Positions 35,005 through 44,639 of a stretch of 64,000 nt of DNA are shown piece after piece; the stretch's first letter is position 1; the number at the start of each line of letters is the position of its first letter. This DNA comes from Granulicella sapmiensis (GTDB lineage Bacteria; Acidobacteriota; Terriglobia; Terriglobales; Acidobacteriaceae): positions 248,001-312,000 of the forward strand of contig JAMFSR010000026.1 of assembly GCA_026225395.1 (NCBI GenBank). The letters are read 5' to 3'. The notes below the pieces were generated by a model that was given only the letters and a program-made list of their open reading frames with translations, was not told the DNA's origin and made no database searches. Both the position numbers and the translations under genes were made by a program.

Positions 35005-35121
35005 AACCTCTGGTGGTAAATATCGGTTTTTCCTAAGAGCAGGACACGAAAGCTCCGGGTGTTTCTCTTGAGCTTCGCCGCCTGCCAACCGACTGATCCA
35101 GTCTAACAGAAACCTTGCCTC

Positions 35122-36942
35122 TTACTTGGGCAGCTGCGACAGCGTCGATCCTCCCGGCGGGGGAGCAGCCGGTGCGACCGATGTCGTCTCGCTTGCCGCC
35201 GGGGCAACATATCCGCCTCCGGGAGGCACCGAATGACCAACCGGTGCCGCCGCCGCAGCCGCATGCCGCCTCCGACGCTTCGGTGTTATCGTCCTTCCCC
35301 GGCGTGGAAGCACAGCACCGCGCGCTCCACGCGAAACCCCATATGCCTGCCCGGTCCGCGTAATGGCTTTTTCATCGAACAGCTCGGTATTGGCATCGTT
35401 GAAGATCGCTCCCGGGGGCACCAGCGTACTGTTCACCGTTCGCCCGGAGGTGTCGCCAACCCGCACCTCGATGCGGCTCTGGTCGATGCCTTTTTCCTGT
35501 GTCAGATACTGACGCACATTCAGGCTCCGTTCGGCTGCTGCTTCCGGCTTTTCATCCGGAGACGCATTGCCCACGATCACCAACTTGGCGTCCGCCTGCT
35601 GGTTCATCGAAAGAGCAATATCGTCCAGGCAGGCCTTGGATTCGTTATCCACACGCACGGGACGCCGCTTGTCTCGCGTAAAGCTCAAGCCGCAAAGCGC
35701 CTGCGTTTGAGAAACCACCGGTACAGGCGGCACTTCGATCGCCACCTGCGTCGTCCCGGTCGCACTGTGGCCAAGGTCATCGGTCGTATTGCAGGTTACG
35801 GTAATGGTCTGTGCGCTCAAGCCTGCGGTCGAAAGCGTCGCTGCCGCGCCGGCACCCGTAATCTGTCCTGCGGTGGCCGTATACGAGTATGAGAGCGGCC
35901 TGTTCTGTGGGCTGATGGCGTTCGAGGTGATGCTGATGGTCGTTCCCGAAGTCGCCGAAGCCGGCAGCGCCGAACAGGCGATCGTCGGCGGCTCAAACGC
36001 TTTCACCGTAAAGGGCGCCGTGCATCCGGCCTGCTGGCTGGCCCTTAGACCCTGTTGCACATGGCCGGAAACCGCATAGTCGCCCGGCGCAAGCCCGGTC
36101 GTATCGATCGTCGCCTCGGTCCCGGATGGCGTCAGGTTACCGCCCGTCGTCGCCCACGCGAACGTAGTCTTCTTCTTCGGGTCGAGGTCCGCCGTGCTTC
36201 CTGTCACCGTGACCATCTCACCCGGATGCACTACGCTTGGCGCGGTGCTGCACTCCATCACTACCGGGCGCTTGTCCACCTTCTCGCCAAACCGGATCAC
36301 CAGCCCGCCGGAAAGCTTCAGGTTGTCCAGCTCTCCAAACCCGCCCTGCACCCCGGCCGGCAGCAGCAGCGGCCCATAAACCACCTGCGAGTACTGAAAG
36401 TCCGCCTGGATCGGTCGCACCGCGACGTGATTGCTGAAGAACGGCAGCACATAATCCACGCCGATACCGCCGGTCACGCCCCATCCCCACTTCAAGGGCT
36501 GGTCCGCCGGCCCATTCATCCGCGTTCCACCGCCAAGGGCATGAATAAACGGAATCCAGGATCCCAGTGGATAGCGAAGCACCGGGCCGGCTTGCGCCGT
36601 GTACATCAACTGATCGCAAAAGGTGCTCGGGCAGTTCAGGTTATAGACCCGGTGCTCACTGCTTCCGGAAAAGTATCCTCCCTCGACCTGCACGCCGAAG
36701 AAGTGGTTGAAGTAGCCCGTTACGCTGGCCGTGGCGTTGGGGTTATAGACGTCCTGATACTGTTTGCCGTCGATTCCGCTGTTGATCGGATGGAAGTATC
36801 CGTAGCCCCCATAGATATCGATCCGCGAATCCGGGTGTTCGGTCACACTATTGGCGCCTTGCGCCCGGCACTGTCCGGCGACGGTCAACAAGCACGCGGC
36901 CACAGAAAGAGTGGAAAGACACCGGGAAAAACGCAAAAGCAT
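35122..36942 (-). CDS. Exported beta-barrel/OmpA-like surface protein with Ig-like repeats
   Basis: About 606 residues from ATG 36942 (GGAGGAATTCTCC in front); an upstream Met at 36990 lacks such a site. A signal peptide (ending GQCRAQ) precedes an outer-membrane beta-barrel-type region (about 25-220: IDIYGGYGYFHPINSG, NHFFGVQVEGGYFSG, LSGGLVIRFGEKV). Two Ig/PKD-like repeats follow (about 230-400), each with ACS/CSTAP-type starts, then an OmpA-like C-terminal domain (LVIVGNASPDEKPEAAAERS, RQYLTQEKGIDQSRIEVRVG). A Pro/Ala-rich tail ends the protein. Role: anchoring the outer membrane to peptidoglycan, or adhesion. First core gene right of the tRNA. Confidence 0.8.
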   Translation of the reverse strand: MLLRFSRCLSTLSVAACLLTVAGQCRAQGANSVTEHPDSRIDIYGGYGYFHPINSGIDGKQYQDVYNPNATASVTGYFNHFFGVQVEGGYFSGSSEHRVYNLNCPSTFCDQLMYTAQAGPVLRYPLGSWIPFIHALGGGTRMNGPADQPLKWGWGVTGGIGVDYVLPFFSNHVAVRPIQADFQYSQVVYGPLLLPAGVQGGFGELDNLKLSGGLVIRFGEKVDKRPVVMECSTAPSVVHPGEMVTVTGSTADLDPKKKTTFAWATTGGNLTPSGTEATIDTTGLAPGDYAVSGHVQQGLRASQQAGCTAPFTVKAFEPPTIACSALPASATSGTTISITSNAISPQNRPLSYSYTATAGQITGAGAAATLSTAGLSAQTITVTCNTTDDLGHSATGTTQVAIEVPPVPVVSQTQALCGLSFTRDKRRPVRVDNESKACLDDIALSMNQQADAKLVIVGNASPDEKPEAAAERSLNVRQYLTQEKGIDQSRIEVRVGDTSGRTVNSTLVPPGAIFNDANTELFDEKAITRTGQAYGVSRGARGAVLPRRGRTITPKRRRRHAAAAAAPVGHSVPPGGGYVAPAASETTSVAPAAPPPGGSTLSQLPK

Positions 36943-37175
36943 GGAGAATTCCTCCGAAACGGGGTAGGGATGGCCCGACGTTGCCAACATTCGGCAGTTT
37001 AGTGGAATTGTACCTGTGACTTAGGCTTTTCCTTCGCCCTGATTATTGTGCATATCCGATTGGCTGGGCTGTAGCGATTCGTGACTTGCATCGCTGCAGT
37101 CTGCCCCTGCATCCATACTTCCAACGGCGGCCGATAGCTGCTATCACTACTGAGTAGGAGAACTCGACACCTTCC

Positions 37176-38234
37176 ATGCGCGAACGTCGCCAGATCGTAG
37201 AGCTTTTCGACCGCGATAACGCTGTGGCCCTTGCCACGCTCATCCACGTCGAAGGTTCCAGCTATCGCCGCGCCGGTGCCCGCCTGCTCATCGCAGCCAA
37301 CGGCGAGTACGCCGGCTCCATCTCCGGCGGTTGTCTTGAAGCGGAAGTCATCCGCAAAGCCCAGTGGCTTGTCCGCGGTGGCGCCACCGTGCAGCGCTAC
37401 TCCACCCTCTTCGACGACACAGCAGAGATCCCCTACGGTCTCGGCTGCGGCGGAACGGTCGACGTTCTTATCGAGCCGGTGAATACTCCTGAGTTCGCCG
37501 GTCTGATAGCTGCCATGCGCGCCTCGCTACGGGGCGATCGCCGGCGCGTGGTCACGCAAATCCCGGCTACCGGCAGGCCATTGCGGCGCTGCATCTTCAA
37601 TGATTCAGGAGATCATCTCTTCCGGTCCCGCGAGGGCCTCGTGAATCCTTCGCTCCCATTCTTTGATGAATGGCTCGACCCCCCGCAGCGCCTCATCCTC
37701 TTCGGCGCGGGCGACGACGCGCAGCCCATCGTCTCCATTACGGCGCTCCTCGGCTGGACGACGCTGGTGGTCGACAGCCGCGCCCAGTGGGCACGCAAGG
37801 AACGGTTTCCGCTCGCTGACCGCGTCCTCGCCGTTTCCTCGCTCGATGGCCTCGCGATCACCTCGCAGGATGCCGTCGTCGTGATGACCCACAGCTACGA
37901 GCAGGACCGCGATTGGCTTGCCTCCCTCTTGCTCAGCCGTCCGCGATATCTCGGCTTGCTCGGATCGAGACACCGTAGCGCACTGCTGGTCAGCGAGGTA
38001 TCCGCCAGGTTGGGCTGGAGCCTCGAAAGCACCTGCGAAGGCATCTTCGCTCCTGTCGGCCTTGATCTCGGCGGCGACGGCGCTGAGGCAATCGCTCTGG
38101 CTACCGTTGCGGAGATCCAGGCATGCCTCGAAGGCAAGCTCGGCACCTCGCGCCGCATGACACCGGAAGCAGTCTCCCAGCAGATCCAGTTGGGGGGCGC
38201 CTCGCGCTACCTGCAAACGCAGTGTGCGGTGTGA
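37176..38234 (+). CDS. xdhC: XdhC/CoxI-family molybdenum-enzyme maturation factor
   Basis: A 352-residue protein with the XdhC layout: an N-terminal domain with GSSYRRAGARLLIAANGEYA followed by SISGGCLEAEVIR, and a C-terminal Rossmann domain (RLILFGAGDDAQPIVSITAL, ALLVSEVSARLGW, IFAPVGLDLGGDGAEAIAL). XdhC proteins bind molybdenum cofactor, have it sulfurated, and insert it into xanthine-dehydrogenase-family enzymes, which fits the three hydroxylase subunits encoded just to the right. The last four bases overlap the next gene (GTGA). Confidence 0.88.
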   Translation: MRERRQIVELFDRDNAVALATLIHVEGSSYRRAGARLLIAANGEYAGSISGGCLEAEVIRKAQWLVRGGATVQRYSTLFDDTAEIPYGLGCGGTVDVLIEPVNTPEFAGLIAAMRASLRGDRRRVVTQIPATGRPLRRCIFNDSGDHLFRSREGLVNPSLPFFDEWLDPPQRLILFGAGDDAQPIVSITALLGWTTLVVDSRAQWARKERFPLADRVLAVSSLDGLAITSQDAVVVMTHSYEQDRDWLASLLLSRPRYLGLLGSRHRSALLVSEVSARLGWSLESTCEGIFAPVGLDLGGDGAEAIALATVAEIQACLEGKLGTSRRMTPEAVSQQIQLGGASRYLQTQCAV

Positions 38235-38779
38235 GCACGGCTGCGGTCATCCTCGCGGCAGGCTTCTCCCGGCGTCTGGGCCGTCCTAAACAAACCCTCA
38301 TGCATGCCGGCGAGATTCTGGTGGAGCGCGCCGCGCGAATCGCCATCGAAGCAGGTCTTTCACCGGTCTTCGTCGTGGTCAACCGCGACGCCGAGTTCTG
38401 CGATGCACTGGAGCGGCGCGGCTGCTTCGTCGTGATGAACGAACTCGCCGCGGAGGGAATGGCATCTTCCATTCGGCGAGGGGTAAAGGCTGCCGAAACG
38501 TTTCTCGCTTCAGGTCTGGTGCTCATGACCTGTGACCAAGTCGAACTGGATGCCCCTCATCTACAACGACTAGTGGAGAACCCCGCCCAGATCACCGCGT
38601 CCAGCTACGCGGGCCGGAAGGGAATTCCAGCTTATTTCCCCGCATCCGCATTCGCGGCCTTGTTGTTATTGCAGGGAGACACAGGCGCGCGCGACCTGTT
38701 GCGCCCGGCCTCTGCAATCCCCAACGAATCCCTGGCCGTCGATATCGATACCGAAGCCGACGCAGTGATCCTGAACTGA
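38231..38779 (+). CDS. mocA: MocA-like molybdenum cofactor cytidylyltransferase
   Basis: About 182 residues. The GTG at 38231 overlaps the XdhC stop, and the protein then begins at the nucleotide-binding loop (STAAVILAAGFSRRLGRPKQ), the usual MobA/MocA start; the longer frame from 38123 lies inside the XdhC gene. LVLMTCDQVELDAPHLQRLV supplies the metal-binding Asp region and NPAQITASSYAGRKGIPAYF the later motif. Members convert molybdopterin-molybdenum to the cytosine dinucleotide form used by many hydroxylases. Ends 2 bases before the convergent FAD-subunit gene. Confidence 0.85.
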   Translation: MSTAAVILAAGFSRRLGRPKQTLMHAGEILVERAARIAIEAGLSPVFVVVNRDAEFCDALERRGCFVVMNELAAEGMASSIRRGVKAAETFLASGLVLMTCDQVELDAPHLQRLVENPAQITASSYAGRKGIPAYFPASAFAALLLLQGDTGARDLLRPASAIPNESLAVDIDTEADAVILN

Positions 38780-38781
38780 AG

Positions 38782-39657
38782 CTACACAACCAGCGAACGG
38801 ATAAACTCTTCCAGCAAATTTCCCGCCACGGCAGCGCGATACTTCGCGGTCGAGCGAATATCATCGATCGGCTTGGCTTCACTGGCAAGCCCCGCTCGTG
38901 CCGCTCGCACTGTCGCATCTATGTTTGCCGCATCCAGCCGCTGATTCAGCAGCGCGGCTTCGGCAGCCGAGCAGCGGGCAGGGCGATTGGCTAAAGAGGC
39001 CGCGCCCAGACGGATGTCGGCGATGCGATCGCCGTCGAGCTTCGCAACCGCGGCAAGCGCAATCTTCGAAATCGCCTGCGCATTTCGCGTCCCAACCTTG
39101 CGGATGTACTGCCGGTATCCCGCGAACGTCCGCGGCACGTTGATCGTGTGCAGCAGCTCATCCGGTCGCAGCGCGGTCTTCTTATAGCCGAGGTGAAACT
39201 CCGCATAAGGCACGGTCCGCGTTCCACTCGCACTGACCAGGGTCAGCGTCGCGCCATAAGCAAGCAGCACGGGAGGCGTGTCTGCAGCCGGCGAAGCATT
39301 GCAGATGTTGCCGCCAAGCGTGCCACGATTCTGGTTTGCCACCGAGCCTGTCCACGAAGCCGACTGCGCCATCAGCGGTAAGTCGGCGGTAATGGCTTTA
39401 CTGCGCCGTATATCTGTAAACGTCGTACCGGAGCCGATGTGGATGGCGCTGTCATCGACGCCGATAAAGCGCAGCTCCCGCAGATGCTGAATCGAAAGCA
39501 GCGAGTGCTGATTGAGCCGGCCGGTGCCTAACGCAACCATCAACTCAGTGCCGCCCGCCAGCAGCGTATGTTTCCCTGGCTCCTTTGCAAGCGTAGCAAG
39601 CACCGCATCAAGCGAGGGCGGGGCAGTGAGATCGAATTGAGAAACGTCAGAACGCAT
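38782..39657 (-). CDS. Molybdenum hydroxylase, FAD-binding subunit
   Basis: A 291-residue CoxM/XdhB-type subunit. FAD-binding motifs: KHTLLAGGTELMVALGTGR near the N-terminus and SVANQNRGTLGGNICNASPA in the middle, followed by the C-terminal CO_deh_flav_C domain (GTRNAQAISKIALAAVAKL, SAEAALLNQRLDAANI region). It passes electrons from the 2Fe-2S clusters to an acceptor. No extra 4Fe-4S cysteine insert, unlike E. coli PaoB. Last gene of the three-gene minus-strand operon. Confidence 0.9.
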   Translation of the reverse strand: MRSDVSQFDLTAPPSLDAVLATLAKEPGKHTLLAGGTELMVALGTGRLNQHSLLSIQHLRELRFIGVDDSAIHIGSGTTFTDIRRSKAITADLPLMAQSASWTGSVANQNRGTLGGNICNASPAADTPPVLLAYGATLTLVSASGTRTVPYAEFHLGYKKTALRPDELLHTINVPRTFAGYRQYIRKVGTRNAQAISKIALAAVAKLDGDRIADIRLGAASLANRPARCSAAEAALLNQRLDAANIDATVRAARAGLASEAKPIDDIRSTAKYRAAVAGNLLEEFIRSLVV

Positions 39658-39667
39658 AGGGCAGTTG

Positions 39668-40150
39668 TTAGCTCTTGGCTGTTAGTTCGTTGGCTTGTTG
39701 CGCCGCTTGTTGCACGGACTCAAAGATCCGCATATATCCAGTGCATCGGCACAGGTTCCCGGCCAGCCCCTCCTGTATCTGCGCCATCGTAGGGTTCGGA
39801 TACTTATCGAGCAGGTGATGCGTGGCGAGGATCATTCCCGGAGTGCAAATGCCGCACTGCGCTCCACCCTTCTCTAAAAAACATTGCTGAATCGGATGCA
39901 GATGCCCCTCAGTGCTCACGCCTTCGATCGTGCAAAGCCGAGCGCCATTGGCCTGCAATGCAGGGACGAGGCATGAGTTCACAAGCTCGCCATCGAAAAG
40001 GATCGCACAAGCTCCACACTCGCCCTCGCCACAGCCTTCCTTCGTGCCGGTAAGGTGCAGGTCTTCGCGCAGCACATCGAGCAGCCGCTTCATCGGTGGC
40101 ACATCGATGCTCTCGCGCTTACCGTTCACGGAAAACTGAATCACGCTCAT
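39668..40150 (-). CDS. Molybdenum hydroxylase, (2Fe-2S)-binding subunit
   Basis: A 160-residue CoxS/XdhA-small-type subunit. Two clusters are visible: the plant-type ferredoxin cluster CGEGECGACAILFDG with a further Cys in LVNSCLVPAL, and the second cluster QCGICTPGMILA with LAGNLCRCTGYMRIFESV. It shuttles electrons from the molybdenum centre to FAD. The start overlaps the stop of the large-subunit gene by 4 bases (ATGA). Confidence 0.93.
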   Translation of the reverse strand: MSVIQFSVNGKRESIDVPPMKRLLDVLREDLHLTGTKEGCGEGECGACAILFDGELVNSCLVPALQANGARLCTIEGVSTEGHLHPIQQCFLEKGGAQCGICTPGMILATHHLLDKYPNPTMAQIQEGLAGNLCRCTGYMRIFESVQQAAQQANELTAKS

Positions 40151-42531
40151 GCGCTCACCTCCGCAGATTCCACGCGCGTATCGCGATCCACCGCCGGGTC
40201 CATATCCTCAGTCCCGCCAAGCTCTGGATCAGTAAAGCTCGTAAAGCGCTCGAAGATATCCTCCGGCAGCAGCGGAATCGTGTTGAACGCAACACCCGTA
40301 GCATTCTCAATCGCATTCAGGATCGCCGGCGCTGGCCCATCCATTGGCAACTCGCCGATGCCCTTCGCCCCACCCGGGCCATGAATACTCGGCACCTCTT
40401 CAAAGTGAACATGGATCGGCGGAAGATCGGCGCTCGTCGGCATGATGTAGTTGGTCATCTGGTTGTTCATCATGCGGCCGTCTTTCCACATACACTTCTC
40501 ATACAGCGCATAGCCGATACCCTGAGCCACACCGCCTTCAATCTGTCCCTTGGCCAGCACCGGATGCATCACCATCCCAACCTCCTGCAGCGCATCGAAG
40601 CGCGTACAGGTGGCCATATACGTGTTCATATCGACGGCAACCTCAGCCACGTATACAGCCCATGCATAGCCTGGATACGCATCGCCGCGATACAACTCAT
40701 CATCCCAGTAAATCTTGGCAGGCGGCTCATATCGAACAGAGCAGCGCAGCGAACCATGCTTCGCGCGATACGCCAGCGCCGCTGCCTTGAACTCCTCCGG
40801 TGTATGCGCTTCCGGCAACTTCTCTTCATTGCGCAGCAGTGTCAGCATCTGCAGGCTTGCACGCTCGACCAGCTTGCCAACGATCATCGCCGTGCGGCTC
40901 GCCACAGTCGGTCCTGAGTTCGGCACGATGCTTGTATCCACCGGCGAAACCACGATGCTCTCATAAGGAAGATTCAACGTCTGAGCCGCCACCTGCGAAA
41001 GGATCGTATTCGTCCCTTGCCCAAACTCCGTCGACGACACAAGAATCTCCGGCCGCCCATCTTCCCGCACATCCAGATACACCAGCGAGTTCAGCCGCCG
41101 CTCACCCGACCCCGTAAACCCCGTTCCATGCATGAACGAAGCAAAGCCCACGCCGCGCTTGATCGAAGACGTCTTGTTCTCCTCCGCAAACCGCGCCAGC
41201 TTCTCGTGATAGCCCGCTTCTCTCAGCGCTCGCGTGAGCAAGCCCTGCATATCGACAGGCTCAACTAGAGGTTGTCCTGTAGCTGTGCAGTCTCCGGTCG
41301 CCAGAAAATTACGCCTTCGAAACTCCTCCGGAGTAAGCCCGATCGTCTTCGCAATCTTGTCCATGTGCCGCTCCAGACCAAACAACGACTGCGGCGCACC
41401 GAACCCGCGAAACGCCCCATGCGGCGGAATGTTAGTCGCCATAGCCTTGGCCTTCACCCGAACGTGCGGCCACTTGTAAGGTCCCGGCGCATGGATGGTT
41501 GCTCGTGACAGCACCACCGGCGAAAGCGTCGCATACGCTCCACCATCGATCGCCACGTCAATCGTCCCGCCCAGCAACTTGCCATCCTTCGACACAGCCG
41601 TGCGGTGCCGCGTCCGCGAAGGATGCCGCTTCGTCGTTGCAGCCATATCTTCCGCGCGGTCATAGGTAATCTTCACCGGATGCCCACACTTCATCGCCAG
41701 CAGCGCCGCATGCGATCCAATCAGAGAAGGGAAGTCTTCCTTGCCGCCGAACGCCCCACCTGTCTCTACCTGGATCACACGGCACTTGTCTTCGGGCAAG
41801 TTGAATACCAGCGTCAGCGCATGCACCAGGTAGTAAGGACACTGCATCGACCCGCGCACGCACAGGCTTTCGATCCCGCCGGTCGCATCGCGAAAGCACT
41901 CTGCAATGACGCCGTTGTTCTCGATATAAAGCTGCTCCTGCGCACCCGTGTGATACTCGCCCTCGACGATGAAGTCCGCGTTCTCAAACGCCGTAGCCAG
42001 CCCATCCTCGGTTTCCTTCGCATCGCCCGAATACATCAGATACGTTTTGAAACAGTTCGCCGTTCCGCCCTGGTCCGATCCCGGCCAGATGATTCGCTCT
42101 ACATCATTGTTCTCAACCGCAGTCTCAGATTCTTCAATCGTAAACACGCCGGGCAGTTCGTCGTACTCAATCTTTACGCCACGCACAGCAGCGATCAGCG
42201 CGGTCTTATCCGGATGCGCGAGCAGAAGGATTGGCTCTTCAGGATGGTTGACTTCGTTTGCCGCGAGGCAGGGATGATCCTTAGTCAGGTGAACAATCGT
42301 GTTCTCTCCGGGGATATCGGAAGCCCGAACAATGGCAAACTCCTCCCAGTTGATCTCGGGTGAAAACGTAATGCTCCGAATCGTTCCTCGTGCAATCGAC
42401 GACCGAACTGTCGCGCCGAACCACATATCCGGCAACTCCTGATCGTCGATATACTTTGCTGCACCCAGCACCTTCGCGCGGCCTTCCTTACGTATAGGAG
42501 AGCCGCCAAGAATGGGTTTTCGTTCCGACAT
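40147..42531 (-). CDS. Molybdenum hydroxylase, molybdopterin-binding large subunit (xanthine dehydrogenase family)
   Basis: About 794 residues from ATG 42531 (MSERKPILGG); the longer frame adds 17 residues unlike the family. N-terminal ald_xan_dh domain (RAKVLGAAKYIDDQELPDMW), then GGAFGGKEDFPSL, the hydroxylase Arg motif PPHGAFRGFGAPQS, TEFGQGTNTIL, and the C-terminal block GAKGIGELPMDGPAPA with the catalytic Glu (GIGE). The enzyme oxidises a purine, aldehyde or N-heterocycle; the substrate cannot be told. It leads the operon with the Fe-S and FAD subunits, and its maturation genes lie convergent at 37176-38779. Confidence 0.93.
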   Translation of the reverse strand: MSERKPILGGSPIRKEGRAKVLGAAKYIDDQELPDMWFGATVRSSIARGTIRSITFSPEINWEEFAIVRASDIPGENTIVHLTKDHPCLAANEVNHPEEPILLLAHPDKTALIAAVRGVKIEYDELPGVFTIEESETAVENNDVERIIWPGSDQGGTANCFKTYLMYSGDAKETEDGLATAFENADFIVEGEYHTGAQEQLYIENNGVIAECFRDATGGIESLCVRGSMQCPYYLVHALTLVFNLPEDKCRVIQVETGGAFGGKEDFPSLIGSHAALLAMKCGHPVKITYDRAEDMAATTKRHPSRTRHRTAVSKDGKLLGGTIDVAIDGGAYATLSPVVLSRATIHAPGPYKWPHVRVKAKAMATNIPPHGAFRGFGAPQSLFGLERHMDKIAKTIGLTPEEFRRRNFLATGDCTATGQPLVEPVDMQGLLTRALREAGYHEKLARFAEENKTSSIKRGVGFASFMHGTGFTGSGERRLNSLVYLDVREDGRPEILVSSTEFGQGTNTILSQVAAQTLNLPYESIVVSPVDTSIVPNSGPTVASRTAMIVGKLVERASLQMLTLLRNEEKLPEAHTPEEFKAAALAYRAKHGSLRCSVRYEPPAKIYWDDELYRGDAYPGYAWAVYVAEVAVDMNTYMATCTRFDALQEVGMVMHPVLAKGQIEGGVAQGIGYALYEKCMWKDGRMMNNQMTNYIMPTSADLPPIHVHFEEVPSIHGPGGAKGIGELPMDGPAPAILNAIENATGVAFNTIPLLPEDIFERFTSFTDPELGGTEDMDPAVDRDTRVESAEVSA

Positions 42532-42593
42532 AATATGTTGCCCTTGCAGTTTTGGGTATTCGAAGAGGATAGTACGATTCAAGGCTGGAAGCT

Positions 42594-43538
42594 ATGGCGA
42601 CTCGTACCTTAACCACAACATTATGCGCGCTGGCGATAGGATGTGGGAGCCTGCTCGCGTTGCCCGCATCGGCGCAGGCACCTCCAAAGCTCGTCGCTCC
42701 GGGCGTCTGGTTCCTTGAAGGCGACTCGCACGCTGGCTACTGCAACTCAATCCTGATCGAAATGCGTGATTACCTGATTCTCATTGACCCCAGCTACCCC
42801 GGTCGCAGCCGCGAGCTACTGCAACAAATCCCGGCAATCTCGGGCAAACCGGTGCGCTATGTGTTCGATACCCACGCCCATGGCGACCACGCCTACGGCA
42901 ACTCTCTCTGGACCAAAGCCGGCGCAAAGACCATGGCGTTCGCCGGCGTTACCCAGGAGATGAACCTTTATGAGCCAGAGCGCTGGCGCACAGCTATCGC
43001 GAAACGAGATGACGTCCGGGCAATCGGTGAGGCAGATGTCCAGCGCCCATCTATCAGTCTTCGTGATAACAGATTCGTCTTGCGTGATCGAACCCGCGAG
43101 GTAGATTTTCTCTATCTCGGCTGGGGACACACACGCGGAGACGGCTGGGTCTGGCTGCCGAGGGAGCGCATTCTCTGCACAGGCGACGCCGCAGTCAACG
43201 GCCCTCGCAACAAACTGTGGGACGCCGACATCGCCAACTGGCCTCGGGTCATCGACAAAGCCGCAGGACTCAGTCCCACAACCGTGCTGCCCGGCCATGG
43301 TGCCGCAGGAGGCCCGGAGATCCTCGTAGGTCAGGCTCAGTTTCTGCGAGACCTGTATACGTCCGTCGCGGACCAACTTCACAAAGGAGTTCCGGTAACA
43401 CAGATCGATGTCCATCCGGCACTCGACAAACGCGACCCTAACTGGGTCAGGCCCGATATGTTGCAGGATGTAACGATCGTCGTATCGGAGATCAAGGCGG
43501 GCAAAGCCGCCGGCTCGCTGCCGCATACATGGCAGTGA
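42594..43538 (+). CDS. Exported metallo-beta-lactamase-fold hydrolase
   Basis: A 314-residue protein with a signal peptide (ending PASAQA). The metallo-hydrolase signature THAHGDHAYGN supplies the zinc ligands, followed by GHTRGDGWVWLP, CTGDAAVNG and VLPGHGAAGGPEI with the later Asp and His ligands. The layout is that of subclass B3-like or quinohemoprotein-associated hydrolases, so a broad periplasmic hydrolase is a safer name than beta-lactamase. It is divergent from the hydroxylase operon (62-base gap) and convergent with the ACP gene. Confidence 0.85.
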   Translation: MATRTLTTTLCALAIGCGSLLALPASAQAPPKLVAPGVWFLEGDSHAGYCNSILIEMRDYLILIDPSYPGRSRELLQQIPAISGKPVRYVFDTHAHGDHAYGNSLWTKAGAKTMAFAGVTQEMNLYEPERWRTAIAKRDDVRAIGEADVQRPSISLRDNRFVLRDRTREVDFLYLGWGHTRGDGWVWLPRERILCTGDAAVNGPRNKLWDADIANWPRVIDKAAGLSPTTVLPGHGAAGGPEILVGQAQFLRDLYTSVADQLHKGVPVTQIDVHPALDKRDPNWVRPDMLQDVTIVVSEIKAGKAAGSLPHTWQ

Positions 43539-43547
43539 GAATAAGCC

Positions 43548-43802
43548 TCAGCGTCCCTGCGCCGCCAGCTTCGACTGAACAAGATCCGCAAGGTGCCCGA
43601 CGGTATGCATCGACTCCAGCTCTGCGGTTTGGAACTTTATGCCAAAGCGGGACTCGATCGCGACGATCAGATTGATATGGTTGAACGAGTCCCATTCAGG
43701 AACGCCCGCTGCTGTCAGGCTCGGGGTCAGCACGAGCGTGTCGTCGTCGAAGAGGTCATGGAAGATCGCGGTAAGCTGCGTGTAGATGTCCTGCTGCTGC
43801 AT
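43548..43802 (-). CDS. Acyl carrier protein-like
   Basis: An 84-residue carrier protein. The phosphopantetheine Ser lies in GVPEWDSFNHINLIVAIE, the usual DSx site on helix II, followed by SRFGIKFQTAELESMHTV. No fatty-acid or peptide synthetase gene lies beside it, so the partner enzyme is elsewhere. It is 27 bases downstream of the membrane-helix gene. Confidence 0.85.
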   Translation of the reverse strand: MQQQDIYTQLTAIFHDLFDDDTLVLTPSLTAAGVPEWDSFNHINLIVAIESRFGIKFQTAELESMHTVGHLADLVQSKLAAQGR

Positions 43803-43829
43803 ACTTCGATTATATCGGCGCGCCGCGGG

Positions 43830-44582
43830 TTAGAAGTGGCGCAGCTTCGGCCGCGGCGTTTCTCCAGCCGGAAACGGTTCAGGATCGCGTGTCGCCGCCG
43901 GCTTGTCAATCGTCTTCTCGATCGACCGGCTCACCAGGTCACGCGAGCCCAGCCCGATCGCCAGCGCGAGCGTAAGCACGATGCCGCCAAACAGAATGCC
44001 GAAGGCCAGTTCGATGATGCCGCCGCCAATCTGCAGGTGATCGAGCGCCATAGCCGCAGTGAGCACCAGCACGAGCCACTTGATGCCCAGCGAAAGAAAC
44101 CGCGCGTACTGCAGTTGAGCATTCACAGCACCGATCAGCACAGACCGCGCCAGAAAACGGGCCAACAGGCTTCCGAAGAAGAGGAGCAGAATCGCTCCAA
44201 GCACATGCGTCAGGTAGGGCAGCAGGAATTGCTCCAGCTGAGAGTTCGCCGAGTACGAGGCATCAATGGCTGAAATGCCAATCGCTACTCCCAGCAGAAT
44301 GCATGCCCACAGAACAACACGTGCCACAAGCAGTGTCGGCGAGTGCGACGGTGCCCAGTCGGAGATGCTCGCAGGCGACCCAGCCGTTTCTTTTGAAGCG
44401 AGCCGTTCATCAAAACGCGCTGCAACGAGAATGCGTTTGACGATAGCGGCCAGCAGCAGCCCGAAGGCGGTTAGCAGAATGACGGCAAGCAGAAAGACCA
44501 GCACCCCAGGAAGGAAGCTGACCAACACCACCAGCACGCGATGCATGGACTGGCGAAGTGCGGATTCGATTTGTTGACCCAT
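43830..44582 (-). CDS. Membrane protein of the mechanosensitive TM-helix repeat type
   Basis: A 250-residue protein with four or five hydrophobic segments (VLVVLVSFLPGVLVFLLAVI, VVLWACILLGVAIGISAI, HVLGAILLLFFGSLLARFLA, IIELAFGILFGGIVLTLAL). The repeats with G-x-L-L-A-R-F and GLGSRDLVSRS resemble the conserved TM-helix repeat family (PF05552-like) related to small mechanosensitive channels. The C-terminus is polar. It begins 57 bases after the glycosyltransferase-like gene. Function inferred only from this resemblance. Confidence 0.65.
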   Translation of the reverse strand: MGQQIESALRQSMHRVLVVLVSFLPGVLVFLLAVILLTAFGLLLAAIVKRILVAARFDERLASKETAGSPASISDWAPSHSPTLLVARVVLWACILLGVAIGISAIDASYSANSQLEQFLLPYLTHVLGAILLLFFGSLLARFLARSVLIGAVNAQLQYARFLSLGIKWLVLVLTAAMALDHLQIGGGIIELAFGILFGGIVLTLALAIGLGSRDLVSRSIEKTIDKPAATRDPEPFPAGETPRPKLRHF

Positions 44583-44639
44583 GGAGTTGGCTCCTGTGTT
44601 TCGTTGGTGCCTGAAGCTTGTTTCGGCGCTTGCAGCTCG

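Noticed and set aside
42594..43538. Calling the MBL-fold protein a beta-lactamase
   Set aside because: Sequence alone shows only the metal-binding fold; antibiotic hydrolysis is not supported.
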